The notes: generated from the sequence alone by a model not told the origin. Shown: positions 1 through 9,069, counted from the stretch's first letter. The stretch: DNA of 64,000 nucleotides from Sandaracinaceae bacterium (GCA_016712745.1 JADJQN010000001.1:1178001-1242000), one strand, 5' to 3'. Made by a program: numbers and translations.

Positions 1-146
1 CGACCTTGACTCAGTTATACGCCGGCTACATTCGCACTGCCGATGCTGTTCGCTACGGACGGGCACATGTGGATCGCGCGGAGACCCTTGCGATCGCCGA
101 TGCGCTCTTCGACGTACCTCCCTTCTTCACGCTCGACTATTTTTGA
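1..146 (+). CDS. C-terminal fragment of an Eis-like N-acetyltransferase (partial)
   Basis: Only the last 47 codons are in the window; the frame begins at base 3 and ends with TGA at 144-146. The residues LTQLYAGYIRTADAVRYGR followed by an ending TLDYF resemble the C-terminal SCP2-like lobe of Eis-type GNAT acetyltransferases, which characteristically ends with a short aromatic segment. The catalytic GNAT domain would lie outside the window, so the call rests on the tail alone. The gene is convergent with the sensor kinase gene and the two coding ends overlap by 10 bases. Confidence 0.5.
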   Translation, partial: TLTQLYAGYIRTADAVRYGRAHVDRAETLAIADALFDVPPFFTLDYF

Positions 147-3100
147 GAGCTCTCGCTTGGAAATCGAATCGCTATCGTCGTGCCCTTCCCTGGTGCACTG
201 ACGATGTCGAGCGTTCCATCCGCAGCGGCGACCATCGAGGCGACAAGCGAGAGGCCAAGGCCAGTGCCGGTACCGGCGGCGCGTGTGGTGAAGAAGGGCT
301 CGAGGCAGCGTCGCTGCGTGTCCGCGTCCATGCCCACGCCGGTGTCCTTTATACTTAGCACGATGAACTTCGCGTCGCGCTCTGCGTGAATCGTGAGAGT
401 GCCACCTTCCGGCATTGCGCGGAGCGCGTTGTCGATTAGGTTCGCGAGCACCTGTTCGACGTGCCCGGCGCGCGCCGTCACGACAAGATTGTCTGCGACC
501 TCAACGTCGAGGATGTGTTCCGGCTTAATGCGCGGAGCCGCGAGTCGAAGAGTCTGATCGACAGCCTTGCCCAAATCCACGCTGACTAACGAGCGCGACG
601 CACTGCTTTTCAGATTTTGCAAATCAGCGACGATAATCTTCGCCCGCCGCGCGCCCTCGTCGACATCACGCAGAACTGCGTCGAGGTCGGAAATAACAAA
701 ATCAAAGTCCTTTTTGGGCGAAAAACGCGTGAGCTCGGCGAGCTGCTCCGGCGTTCGCACTCGCCCGTCGCTCAGCTCCTTTGCCACCCGCGCCAAATGC
801 GCCGCGTAACTACGCAGAGGCGCGACGTTCGCGGAGAGGAAGTTGATTGGATTGTTGAGCTCGTGTGCAACTCCCTGCACGAGCGTCGCAACCGATGCTT
901 CACGCTCCGCGCGGATTACTTCCGTTTGAGCGGCCTTCAACTCGGTCAGCGCGTGGTCGAGCGAGCGCGTTCGCTCTTCGAGCTGAGCGGTTCGCTCTTG
1001 CACGGTCAGCTCGAGCGCGCGCGCGCGTTGCTTCAGCGAATGCGTGCGAATGCGATAGGCGACCAACAACGCGAGGACGAACGCCAGCGCGCACAGGCTG
1101 CGAAACCACCAGGTCTGCGTCCAGTGCGGCAAAACAGAAAACTCGATGGTGAGAGGCCCGCGACCTACTCGTTCGCCGCGGAACCATGCTTCTGCTTCAA
1201 GAACGTATTCGCCAGGAGGCAAACGTGAAATGCGCACTTCGCGACTTTCGCCGACATCGCGCCACGAACTTTCCACTCCGCGCAGCCGGGTGCGCACGTG
1301 AATCTCCTCCGCATGGGCGAAGAGCGGCGCGGTGAACTGGATACGCAACTGATGATCGCCGGGGCTCACGGTGGGGCGAACTCCAAACGGAATGCGCTCC
1401 TCGTCCATGCGCAGCCGATCCACGGCCAAGGGATGCGGTCGTGCGCTTGGCAGGATGTCGCCGCGCACCATGGCAACGCCCTCTACGGTTGGGAAGATCA
1501 ACCATCCGTTCGGCAGAATGCCCGGCTTTCCGCCATTGCACTCACCGGCGCGCAGCCCTTCCAGCAAGCCCACCCAGACAATCTTCGCGTCGTGACTGTC
1601 GCCACGTTGCAACGCGCGCAGACCCGCGCGCGATACGTGCACAAGGCCGCCGTTGAACGCGCCCCACAACCCACGCTCGCGATCCATGCCCAGCGAAAAC
1701 ATCAAGTCGCTCGGCAGACCGGACTCCCGGCCATACGCATGGAACTGGCCGTTCACGCGCAGAGCAAGGCCCCGGCTGATCGTTCCGACAAGGAGGCCGA
1801 GCTCATCGTCCTCGAGGAACGTGAGCGCGCCAGGAACTGCATGCTCGCCCGTGACGCGCGGCGCGTCGGCGGGGCCGGTGATCTGCAAGAGCGCCGAGGC
1901 CGCGCCCACCCACAGCGTTCCGTCGCGCGCTGGATGCACTCCGCGTACCGACGCTGTGCCGAAGTCTTCGGGTTGTGGGCGCCAGCGCAACTCATGCCCG
2001 AACATCTCGACGAAGCCGCGACCTAGCGCCCAACCGAAGACGTGATGATCCGATTCGCGTCGCGCCACCATATGCCACGACACCCCGGGCGCTTGTTCGC
2101 TAGCCGGTGGTACGACGAGCACGTCGTGATCAATTGCGGCGAACCCTCGCGTCGTCGCTGCCCAAACCGCGCCGTGCTCATCGATTTCGACACCATCGAC
2201 ATCGTCGGTCGGCAGACCATCGGTGACGCGCCATTCGCGGACGACACGCAGAATGCTTCCGTCGAACTGCGCTTGGACGACTCCGCGACCATGGGTCGCG
2301 ACCCACACCGTTCCGTCCTCGCCCACGGCCATTCCACCCGTCGGCCCGATGTCGAAGCCTTCCGCAGCGCCCACCGAAATCACGCTCGGATTGCTCATTA
2401 CGTGCAACCCCTCAAAGGCGTTGCCGTACCAGACTTGTCCGCTCGTATCGACGTACACCGCGTAGACAACTTGTGGTCGGTTGGTGTTCGCGCATTGCGC
2501 ATTGCGGCAGCGGTAAATCCCAGTCGACGACCCCAACCAAAGGTTCCCGTCGTTGTCGAGCGCGAGGCTTCGTACTGTGAGATGCAAGGCGAGGGATGCT
2601 GCTATCGGCGTGGGCGCAACACCGTTGAGCTCGTACACACCTTCGGTGAGCCCGACGAAAGTACGTCCGTTCCGCGCCACGTGCACCGCGGTCAGCATCT
2701 GGTCGGCAAACGCCACGACGGAGAAGTGACCGTTCTCGCCCTGCCAAAGCCCGTGATCAGTAGCAGCAAGCAACGCATTTCCTCGGCGCGCCATGCCCAT
2801 CGTGCGTCCAGGAATCAGCAACTCGAACCGTGCACCCCGTTTGCGGTAGACACCGGCGCTCGTCGCAACGGTGATTGCTCCGGTCTCGTCCACGTCAATG
2901 GCGCGAATGAACTCGCGCGGTAGGCCGGACTCGGCGGCGTAGCAAACATCAACGATCCGATGGCGCAGTGCGCACAGCACCCCGTCGTAGGTGCCAAACC
3001 AAACCGTATCGTCGTGTGCAACGTGCACAGCTCGCACCGCGCTCGAGTCGAGCATTGGATGCGCGCTGCGATCCCAGACGTCAAAATGGCGTCCGTCAAA

Positions 3101-3307
3101 ACGCGCTAGCCCCTCCTCTGTGCCGACCCAAATGAATCCATCGGAGCTCTGTGCGATGGCGAGAGCCGCATTCTGCGGAAGTCCGTCCACCTCGGTCCAC
3201 ATCTGGTGAACGTATTGCGTGGGCGCGATCGAGGGATCGAGTGCGCGCGCGGGATTGCTCAGCGTCAACAGCGCAAGAGCCATCCCGAACACGAACAGTC
3301 GACTCAT
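137..3307 (-). CDS. Sensor histidine kinase with periplasmic beta-propeller sensor
   Basis: A 1056-residue membrane kinase. Residues 1-22 are a signal peptide. Residues about 25-640 carry repeated WVGT/LWVG-type two-component-propeller motifs, expected to form periplasmic propellers. A Y_Y_Y-type beta domain follows at about 660-730, then one membrane helix (about 733-754), a coiled-coil linker and the catalytic core. The H-box is GVAHELNNPINF with His815. N-box (NLIDNALRAMPEGG), G1 (DTGVGM), F-box (EPFFTT) and G2 (GTGLGLS) are all intact, so the kinase should be active. Its start overlaps the stop of the upstream NtrC-type regulator by one base (TGATG), so the two are translationally coupled and presumably form one system. 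The ligand is not predictable from sequence. Confidence 0.9.
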   Translation of the reverse strand: MSRLFVFGMALALLTLSNPARALDPSIAPTQYVHQMWTEVDGLPQNAALAIAQSSDGFIWVGTEEGLARFDGRHFDVWDRSAHPMLDSSAVRAVHVAHDDTVWFGTYDGVLCALRHRIVDVCYAAESGLPREFIRAIDVDETGAITVATSAGVYRKRGARFELLIPGRTMGMARRGNALLAATDHGLWQGENGHFSVVAFADQMLTAVHVARNGRTFVGLTEGVYELNGVAPTPIAASLALHLTVRSLALDNDGNLWLGSSTGIYRCRNAQCANTNRPQVVYAVYVDTSGQVWYGNAFEGLHVMSNPSVISVGAAEGFDIGPTGGMAVGEDGTVWVATHGRGVVQAQFDGSILRVVREWRVTDGLPTDDVDGVEIDEHGAVWAATTRGFAAIDHDVLVVPPASEQAPGVSWHMVARRESDHHVFGWALGRGFVEMFGHELRWRPQPEDFGTASVRGVHPARDGTLWVGAASALLQITGPADAPRVTGEHAVPGALTFLEDDELGLLVGTISRGLALRVNGQFHAYGRESGLPSDLMFSLGMDRERGLWGAFNGGLVHVSRAGLRALQRGDSHDAKIVWVGLLEGLRAGECNGGKPGILPNGWLIFPTVEGVAMVRGDILPSARPHPLAVDRLRMDEERIPFGVRPTVSPGDHQLRIQFTAPLFAHAEEIHVRTRLRGVESSWRDVGESREVRISRLPPGEYVLEAEAWFRGERVGRGPLTIEFSVLPHWTQTWWFRSLCALAFVLALLVAYRIRTHSLKQRARALELTVQERTAQLEERTRSLDHALTELKAAQTEVIRAEREASVATLVQGVAHELNNPINFLSANVAPLRSYAAHLARVAKELSDGRVRTPEQLAELTRFSPKKDFDFVISDLDAVLRDVDEGARRAKIIVADLQNLKSSASRSLVSVDLGKAVDQTLRLAAPRIKPEHILDVEVADNLVVTARAGHVEQVLANLIDNALRAMPEGGTLTIHAERDAKFIVLSIKDTGVGMDADTQRRCLEPFFTTRAAGTGTGLGLSLVASMVAAADGTLDIVSAPGKGTTIAIRFPSESSQK

Positions 3308-4710
3308 CAGCGAATGCCGTATCGCCGAATCCGGTCGCTCAACGTGGTGCGCGGAATGCCAAGCGCTTGCGCAGCTCCCGCCACACTTCCTCGCGCGCCC
3401 TTCAGCGCTTCACGAATTCGCGCGGCTTCTTCCTGCGCAATCTCATCGAAGACCGAGGTCGGCGTCATTGCCGCCGCCTTCGTTGAACCGCTCGAACTGA
3501 CGGGCACAGCGAAGTCAAAACTGAGCTGTGGTGCGCCAATGACCGTCCCGTCCGCAGCGAGAACTACCGCACGCTCGATCACGTTTGAGAGTTCGCGAAC
3601 GTTACCCGGCCACGAGTAGTTCTCGATCGCCGTTAGTGCGTCTTCTGCAATCGAAACTTTCTTGCCCGTCGCGTTAGCGTGACGCGTGAGGAAATACTTT
3701 ACTAACGACAGCAAATCCTTGCGGCGTTCACGAAGAGGCGGAATCGTCACAGGCACGACATGCAGGCGGTGAAATAGATCTTCACGGAATTTGCCTGCTG
3801 CGACCAGCTCTTCGAGTGGGCGGTGTGTCGCAGAAATTACGCGGACATCCACACGGATGGTTCGCCCGCCGCCGACACGTTCGAACTCTCGCTCTTGCAG
3901 AACGCGCAGAAGCTTTACCTGCACATCGCTCGAAAGATCCCCGATCTCATCGAGAAATAGCGTCCCCCGATTGGCCTGCTCGAGGCGTCCAACCCGCATC
4001 CCACGCGCGCCAGTAAATGAACCTTGTTCGTGCCCGAAGAGTTCGCTTTCGAGAACCCCCTCAGCGAATGCCGCACAGTTCACTCGGATGAAGGGATTGT
4101 CTGCGCGTTCGCTCATCTCATGCAAAGTGCGCGCGACGAGCTCTTTGCCGACGCCGGTTTCGCCTCGTATCATGACGGTCGCATCGGTGCGTGCGACGCG
4201 TGCGATCATTTCGCGCAACGGCGCCAGATCCCCGTCGAGACCAATGAGCTCGCCGTAGCCAGACTTCTCGCGCAAGTCGTCCATGAGTGCGTCGTGCTCT
4301 GCCGCGCTGATGCGCGTGCGTTCCGCTAAGTCGTGCAAATCGAGTGCTCTTCGCAAACGGATCTCGAGATCCTTCTCGTCCCACGGCTTCAGGACGTAAT
4401 CGTGCACCTGCGATTGGCGAATAGCATCTAGCAACAAATCGCGGTCTGAGTACGCGGTGAGCAAAACGCGGGACACGGCTGGCCACCGCTTGCTCACTTC
4501 CGCCAGGAGCGCAACGCCAGTCATTTGGGGCATCCGCTGGTCGCTCACGACCACACCAACGTTTTCCTTATCGAGTATTTCGAGTGCGGCAGGACCGTTT
4601 TCTGCGGTGAGCACGCGGAACTGCTCGTCGAACGCGCGACGAAACACTGCGAGGTTTGGAGCGTCATCATCTACATAGAGGATGGCCGGGAGATTGGTCA
4701 TTGGGTTCAT
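3307..4710 (-). CDS. NtrC-family sigma-54-dependent response regulator
   Basis: A 467-residue activator of RpoN-dependent promoters with three domains. The receiver (1-125) has the acidic pocket VDDD and phospho-acceptor Asp57 in SDQRMP. The AAA+ domain (about 145-380) has Walker A GETGVGKE and the sigma-54-contacting loop GSFTGA, a common variant of GAFTGA. The C-terminal Fis-type helix-turn-helix ends SDRIRRYGIR. It is the first gene of a two-gene unit with the propeller sensor kinase, whose start codon overlaps its stop. The window also encodes RpoN (19906-21402) and one strong sigma-54 promoter candidate (48879-48894), but nothing in the sequence links this regulator to that promoter. Confidence 0.93.
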   Translation of the reverse strand: MNPMTNLPAILYVDDDAPNLAVFRRAFDEQFRVLTAENGPAALEILDKENVGVVVSDQRMPQMTGVALLAEVSKRWPAVSRVLLTAYSDRDLLLDAIRQSQVHDYVLKPWDEKDLEIRLRRALDLHDLAERTRISAAEHDALMDDLREKSGYGELIGLDGDLAPLREMIARVARTDATVMIRGETGVGKELVARTLHEMSERADNPFIRVNCAAFAEGVLESELFGHEQGSFTGARGMRVGRLEQANRGTLFLDEIGDLSSDVQVKLLRVLQEREFERVGGGRTIRVDVRVISATHRPLEELVAAGKFREDLFHRLHVVPVTIPPLRERRKDLLSLVKYFLTRHANATGKKVSIAEDALTAIENYSWPGNVRELSNVIERAVVLAADGTVIGAPQLSFDFAVPVSSSGSTKAAAMTPTSVFDEIAQEEAARIREALKGARGSVAGAAQALGIPRTTLSDRIRRYGIR

Positions 4711-4744
4711 GCTCTCGTGCGTTGCTCAGTTGCGTCAATCGTCC

Positions 4745-5149
4745 TTAGAAACCGGCGTCGTGGCAGGAGAAATCTGCGACGTAGCGGGTGCATTCGGACA
4801 TCGGTGCCTCGCCCGGCAGACATGCGGCCCGTAACCGAGCGCGCGTCTCGCAATCGCCATTGCCGCACGAGTCCATACACGGAATAAGCCCGCCGTCGAC
4901 GAACGCGTCGTCTGCACCGCCGTCCTCGAACGTGATTGCGCCATCGAGCTCAGCATCGTTGCCGCCCACATCGAGAAGGTTCGCATCCGCAACGGTGCTC
5001 GCATCCGCAGCGTCGACGCTCGCGCTCATGTCCGCGCTCGCGGAGGAATCTGCGCCGCCTGCATCAGCACCGGGCGTGGGCATCGTGTCCGAGCAGGCTG
5101 CGATCGTCAGAAAGAGAAGGCTCAAGATTAGCGAATGTTGGATGCGCAT
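4745..5149 (-). CDS. Small Asp/Ala-rich lipoprotein, unknown function
   Basis: A predicted 134-residue lipoprotein. The start at 5149 (MRIQHSLI) is chosen because a GAGGAA ribosome-binding site lies just upstream and a lipoprotein signal peptide begins there; a longer reading from 5206 would put a long tail before the signal. The lipobox is LTIAAC. The mature part opens with a low-complexity Asp/Ala/Ser stretch, probably an extended spacer from the membrane, and ends in a Cys-rich segment (CMDSCGNGDC, then three more Cys) likely to be disulfide-bonded. This spacer style is common in myxobacterial lipoproteins. I do not recognise a domain. Confidence 0.75.
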   Translation of the reverse strand: MRIQHSLILSLLFLTIAACSDTMPTPGADAGGADSSASADMSASVDAADASTVADANLLDVGGNDAELDGAITFEDGGADDAFVDGGLIPCMDSCGNGDCETRARLRAACLPGEAPMSECTRYVADFSCHDAGF

Positions 5150-5310
5150 GGACGTTCCTCGTGGCGCTGCACTCAGCAGCGGTGCAGGTGCCCTAGAGCA
5201 ACACATGTGCCCAGCGCAATTGCGACGAATTTCGGCAGCTCGAAACGACGGGCGACGCGCGTCAACGCAGGGCGACGGAAAACGACGGCCAATGGCGCCG
5301 TTTCTGTTCG

Positions 5311-6012
5311 TCAGTGCGGCGAGTCAGAAGGATGCAATGAGGCGATGAGCGCTGTGAACGCCGGGCGCGCCGCGTCCATCGTGGCTGCTGGCCCCATCAT
5401 CTTGAAGAAGACGAGGCCCTCAGGCCCCTCGACGACTGCGCCAATCAAGCGCTGGTTAGTCGCGGCGCTCGCGGCACCGGCGCCCGGCATACCTGGCATC
5501 CCGCCGGCAAAGTCGCCCGTTACGTCGACGGTCGTAATCGCCATCCCCGAGACGGTGCGATGAGCGATACGCGCGGCTTCGCGGCGTGTTCGTCCCTCAG
5601 GCTGGGTCAGCTGTGAAAGCCAGCGCTCGATGTTGTCTTGAACCGTCCCGCCCATATTTGGACCGAAGTAGAAGACGGCCAGCGTCCCCTTCTCCGCGCC
5701 GTTCTCGCCGGGGAACGCATACTGCGCAGCACGCATTGCGCTGTCCGGAGCTTCAGCAACAAAGCCGGTGGGCAAAATCCATGCGAGACCGCCCGCGCCG
5801 TTGCCTTCAGGCGTTCCCCGCACGGGACGCGCTGGCGGCGTAGCTGCAGTGGACGGCGGCACCGGCGGGTGGTTAGGCGGGAGCGCGCCCTGAGTGCGCG
5901 GCATCTCGGGCGGCGGCATCTGGGGCGGCTCGGACGAGGACGATTCGAATCCGCGATCACAGCCACCCAGCACAACCAACGCACAAACGACGATGACGCA
6001 TTTTCGGATCAT
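5311..6012 (-). CDS. Lipoprotein of unknown function, cotranscribed with argC
   Basis: A 233-residue predicted lipoprotein. The start at 6012 (MIRKCVIVVCALVVLGGC) gives a clean signal peptide with lipobox VLGGC and overlaps the argC stop by four bases (ATGA), which implies translational coupling; GGAAT lies just upstream. The mature protein begins with a Pro-rich linker (about residues 25-70). A globular domain of about 150 residues follows, starting LAWILPTGFVAEAP and including YAFPGENGAEKGTLAVFYFG and NIERWLSQL. I do not recognise a characterised family. The arginine-pathway neighbour probably reflects shared transcription rather than function. Confidence 0.8.
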   Translation of the reverse strand: MIRKCVIVVCALVVLGGCDRGFESSSSEPPQMPPPEMPRTQGALPPNHPPVPPSTAATPPARPVRGTPEGNGAGGLAWILPTGFVAEAPDSAMRAAQYAFPGENGAEKGTLAVFYFGPNMGGTVQDNIERWLSQLTQPEGRTRREAARIAHRTVSGMAITTVDVTGDFAGGMPGMPGAGAASAATNQRLIGAVVEGPEGLVFFKMMGPAATMDAARPAFTALIASLHPSDSPH

Positions 6013-7052
6013 GGAAACATTCCTACGCCGCGCAGGGCTTCGTTCTCTTCGAACGCGAAACGCACGTTCATGCACTGCACAGCTTGCCCGGCGGCGCCCT
6101 TGCAGAGGTTGTCGATCACGGATTGTCCAATGATCATTCCTGTGCGCGCATCGCGCGCGTACGCGAGCTGCGCCCGATTGCTTCCACGCACCCACGTCGT
6201 GTCCGGATGACTTCCTGCACCCAGCACGGTCACTGACGGGGATCCTTTGTAGAACTCGCGCGCGACCTCGGTGCATTCCTCGGCAGTTGTGCTGTCAGAG
6301 CTCGCGAGCGCATACGTCGTCGCCAGGATCCCGCGAGTCATTGGCACAAGATGCGGCGTGAACGTCAAACGGATGGGTTTACCAGCGATGAGCGATAGCT
6401 CTTGCTCGATCTCGGGAGTGTGACGATGAAGTCCGCCCGCTTTGTAGGCGCGCAAGCCTTCAGCCATCTCTGAGAAATTGGTGCTGGCGCCCGGCGTGCG
6501 CCCGGCACCGGTGGTTCCGCTTTTCGCGTCGACGATAATGCCGCTTGTCGCGATCAGTTTCTTCTTCAAGAGAGGCGCGAGCGCGAGCGTGCTTGCGGTC
6601 GGGTAGCAACCCGGAACGGCGACGAGGTCCGCTGTCTTCAGAGCTTCGCGATGAAGTTCGGGCAATCCATAAATAGCTTTGCCGAAGAGCGCCGGCGCCC
6701 CGTGCTCGCCATACCAAGTTTTATAAATTGCTGGATCGCTCAGGCGGAAGTCCGCCGAGAGATCGAAGACCACAATTCCGCGTTCTCGCAGCTGCGCGAC
6801 GATCGCGGCGCTCGCTCCATGAGGCAACGCGCAGAACGCGGCGTCGGCGTTGGCCTTGATATCGTCGGCGTCGTACGCGCGGATCTCGCCATCGAGCACG
6901 CCCGCAAAGTTCGGCAGCACCCGCGCGATCGGCTCGCCCGCTTTGCCGTGCCCCACCACGCGCGTGATGGTGACGCGTGGATGCACAACGAGAAGCCGCA
7001 ACAGCTCGGCTCCCGTGTAGCCACTCGCGCCAACGATGGCGACGCGCAGCAT
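6009..7052 (-). CDS. argC: N-acetyl-gamma-glutamyl-phosphate reductase
   Basis: Cytoplasmic NADPH-dependent reductase that converts N-acetylglutamyl phosphate to the semialdehyde, the third step of arginine synthesis. The 347-residue protein starts with the nucleotide-binding motif VGASGYTGAELLRLL and has the catalytic Cys149 in the family signature VPGCYPTAS. The ATG at 7052 is preferred because GAGG sits six bases upstream; the in-frame TTG at 7058 would leave no spacing. It directly follows rpsI (8 nt from the rpsI stop) and overlaps the next lipoprotein gene by four bases, so it is read from the ribosomal-protein promoter. No other arginine gene is in the window. Confidence 0.96.
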   Translation of the reverse strand: MLRVAIVGASGYTGAELLRLLVVHPRVTITRVVGHGKAGEPIARVLPNFAGVLDGEIRAYDADDIKANADAAFCALPHGASAAIVAQLRERGIVVFDLSADFRLSDPAIYKTWYGEHGAPALFGKAIYGLPELHREALKTADLVAVPGCYPTASTLALAPLLKKKLIATSGIIVDAKSGTTGAGRTPGASTNFSEMAEGLRAYKAGGLHRHTPEIEQELSLIAGKPIRLTFTPHLVPMTRGILATTYALASSDSTTAEECTEVAREFYKGSPSVTVLGAGSHPDTTWVRGSNRAQLAYARDARTGMIIGQSVIDNLCKGAAGQAVQCMNVRFAFEENEALRGVGMFP

Positions 7053-7060
7053 GCCCAACC

Positions 7061-7465
7061 TCAGCGCTTGCTGAACTGGAACTTCTTACGAGCGCCCGGC
7101 TGACCCGGCTTCTTGCGCTCCTTCTCACGTGCGTCGCGCGTGAGGAATCCGGCCTTTTTGAGGGCAGGACGAAGAGTGATGTCGATGTTGAGAAGAGCGC
7201 GCGAGATTCCGTGGCGCACAGCTTCGGCTTGAGCCGAGATGCCGCCGCCGCACACGTTCGCGGTCACGTTGTACTTGCCAACGAGCTCAACCAACTCGAA
7301 TGCCTGAGCGACGACCATCTGCGAGGTCTCGCGCGGGAAGTAATCCGGAAGCGTGCGGCCGTTGACCAACACCTCGCCCGTGCCCTTAGAAACGAAGACG
7401 CGTGCGATGGCGTTCTTGCGCTTGCCTGTTCCGTAAAACTTTCCGTGAATCGTTGCCTGGGGCAT
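7061..7465 (-). CDS. rpsI: 30S ribosomal protein S9
   Basis: A 134-residue S9 protein of the small subunit. It shows the family start GTGKRKNAIARVFV, the central VVAQAFELVELVGKYNV and NVCGGGISAQAEAVRHGISR, and the basic tail with DAREKERKKPG and ending KKFQFSKR, which reaches toward the P-site tRNA. It lies 36 nt downstream of rplM in the usual rplM-rpsI order. Confidence 0.98.
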   Translation of the reverse strand: MPQATIHGKFYGTGKRKNAIARVFVSKGTGEVLVNGRTLPDYFPRETSQMVVAQAFELVELVGKYNVTANVCGGGISAQAEAVRHGISRALLNIDITLRPALKKAGFLTRDAREKERKKPGQPGARKKFQFSKR

Positions 7466-7501
7466 TTCTTATTCTCTTCGCTTATGAATTGGGCTTGGAA
7501 A

Positions 7502-7930
7502 TTAAAACTTGAAGGGCTCGGGCTTCTGAGCCGCGTGCGGGTGCGTTGCACCTTCGTAAACCTTGAGCTTGCTGAGCATGCCGCGTCCAAGGGGCGTGTT
7601 CGGGATCATCCCCTTTACGGCCTTCTGGACTGCGAACTCAGGACGGCGCTGCATCAACAAGCGATACGACTCGGCGCGGAAGCCGCCCGGAATGCCTGAG
7701 TGACGGTAGTAGAACTTGGTGTCGAGCTTGCCGCCGGTGAGCTTCGTCTTCTCGGCGTTGATCACGATCACGAAGTCGCCAGTATCGACATGCGGCGTGA
7801 ATTCGGGCTTATGCTTGCCACGAAGGACCGAAGCGATGCGCGATGCAAGACGGCCAAGAGGCTGATCGGTTGCGTCGACCACGTACCAGTTCTGAGTTAC
7901 TGTTTCCGGATTGGCGGCGTAGCTGCCCAT
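7502..7930 (-). CDS. rplM: 50S ribosomal protein L13
   Basis: A 142-residue L13 protein, the same length as the Escherichia coli protein. Characteristic stretches are NWYVVDATDQPLGRLAS, LRGKHKPEFTPHVDTGDFV and AVKGMIPNTPLGRGM. The ATG at 7930 is chosen over a GTG at 7948 because it gives the family length and has AAAAGG upstream; the GTG has no ribosome-binding site. A good sigma-70 promoter lies at 7984-8012 and a short hairpin occupies the leader (7948-7961). It heads the rplM-rpsI-argC-lipoprotein operon. Confidence 0.97.
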   Translation of the reverse strand: MGSYAANPETVTQNWYVVDATDQPLGRLASRIASVLRGKHKPEFTPHVDTGDFVIVINAEKTKLTGGKLDTKFYYRHSGIPGGFRAESYRLLMQRRPEFAVQKAVKGMIPNTPLGRGMLSKLKVYEGATHPHAAQKPEPFKF

Positions 7931-7983
7931 ATTCACAAACCTTTTCACGAGCCCGGGCTCGGCAAGAGCGCACGGGGAGCGGA

Positions 7984-8012
7984 GGTGTACTTGCGCCGGA
8001 CGTAGCTGTCAA
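7984..8012 (-). promoter_or_regulatory. Sigma-70-type promoter of the rplM operon
   Basis: Read on the minus strand, a perfect TTGACA (-35, 8012-8007) is followed after 17 bases by TACACC (-10, 7989-7984). Transcription would start near 7977, giving a leader of about 47 nt before the rplM ATG. The spacing is optimal; the -10 box is only moderate. Confidence 0.55.
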
Positions 8013-8114
8013 GGACGGGCGCGCGTCCATTGACGTGCCCTGCGACTGACTTTCTAAGGTATTGATATTGCTACCGTCCCGAAGAGGGAGCGCGTGCCGT
8101 CGTTTACGCAGGGC

Positions 8115-8145
8115 TTGACGTGGTTGGGGGGGTCATCGACATATT
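8115..8145 (+). promoter_or_regulatory. Sigma-70-type promoter before the DUF1963 gene
   Basis: TTGACG at 8115-8120 and CATATT at 8140-8145 are separated by 19 bases. The -10-like box ends six bases before the GTG at 8152, so the transcript would begin at or next to the start codon. The spacing is slightly long. Confidence 0.35.
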
Positions 8146-8151
8146 GCAGGC

Positions 8152-8988
8152 GTGATTGAGTTTCCGGCGCGGTTGAGGGCTTTGCTAACAGCGCACGGGG
8201 GCGATGCGCTGGTGCGAGCCGACGCGTTCATTCGCGCCAATCGCCGCCCGTGTTCGTACGTGACCTCGCGACGCCTGACGATGCAACCACTCCGACGGTC
8301 GGGCCTCGATCAGCTTCTCGGGCAGTCGTCGGCGCCGCCGTCGCTGGCGACGACTGCGAGTAAGTTCGGCGGAATGCCCTTCTCGCAAATGAACATCTCG
8401 AAGAGCTCGCTCTTCGTTGGGCAAGTAAACTTTGCGACATTGCCGTTGCCGATACCGAACGCGCCCAACGAAGGGATCTTGGAACTCTACGTCGATGTCG
8501 CTGAACCGGGCGGCGCGCCAACGGGTTTTCGTTTGCGGTGGCATGCGACAGCGGCAGACTTGGAATCGAGTGCGTGGCGCGCAGCACCGCAGTCCTACGG
8601 CAACTACGAAGCCGAAATGGTGATGAAGAGTGGATTCACGTTGCCGGTTGGCGAAGCGTGGAAAGCCGCCATTGCGTTCTACGGCGACGACGAGCTCAAC
8701 TCCGAGTGGATGAAGTTCGCGCCGGCTGGTTACAACGACGATCAGTTTCGCGGCGACTGTCACCGCATCTTCGGACATCGTGCAGCGGGGCTTAAGCACG
8801 CGACAGGATTCGCAGGCGAGCAAGGCCTCGGCGACAGAGCCCAAAACTACGAAATGATCATGCGCTTGACTCAGGACCGCGAAGCGGACTTTTCATGGGG
8901 CGGCAAGCACGTCTACATCATGATTGATCCCGACGACCTCGCGCGCTCGCGCATGGAGCGCGCTGTAGTCGTCGGATCGACCCAGTAG
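8152..8988 (+). CDS. DUF1963 (YwqG-like) protein
   Basis: A 278-residue soluble protein with the DUF1963 pattern: a tract similar to KFGGMPFSQMN near residue 70, then a strand segment FVGQVNFATLPLP, ILELYVDVAEPGG, and late in the protein the family-like HRIFGHRAAGLKHATGF. DUF1963 proteins have no settled biochemical role. The first 45 residues are basic and precede the recognisable domain. The GTG at 8152 has no convincing ribosome-binding site and sits directly behind a promoter-like sequence, so either the messenger is leaderless or the true start is a little downstream. It is transcribed divergently from rplM. Confidence 0.65.
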   Translation: MIEFPARLRALLTAHGGDALVRADAFIRANRRPCSYVTSRRLTMQPLRRSGLDQLLGQSSAPPSLATTASKFGGMPFSQMNISKSSLFVGQVNFATLPLPIPNAPNEGILELYVDVAEPGGAPTGFRLRWHATAADLESSAWRAAPQSYGNYEAEMVMKSGFTLPVGEAWKAAIAFYGDDELNSEWMKFAPAGYNDDQFRGDCHRIFGHRAAGLKHATGFAGEQGLGDRAQNYEMIMRLTQDREADFSWGGKHVYIMIDPDDLARSRMERAVVVGSTQ

Positions 8989-9054
8989 TGGCTGCAAAAC
9001 GGGTGTGCGTCCATGTCAGACATAAGACTGAATGCCGTGAGACCGGCGGCCGTC

Positions 9055-9060
9055 TATGAT
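9055..9060 (+). promoter_or_regulatory. -10-like box TATGAT close to the start codon
   Basis: TATGAT matches the sigma-70 -10 consensus at five of six positions and ends nine bases before the ATG at 9070. No ribosome-binding site is visible, which fits a transcript with almost no leader. No good -35 box is seen. Confidence 0.35.
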
Positions 9061-9069
9061 GCACACGCT

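Noticed and set aside
5311..6276. A longer reading of the argC-coupled lipoprotein starting at 6276
   Set aside because: It would overlap argC by more than 250 bases and put an Arg-rich tail before an excellent signal peptide; the ATGA overlap at 6012 is the natural start.
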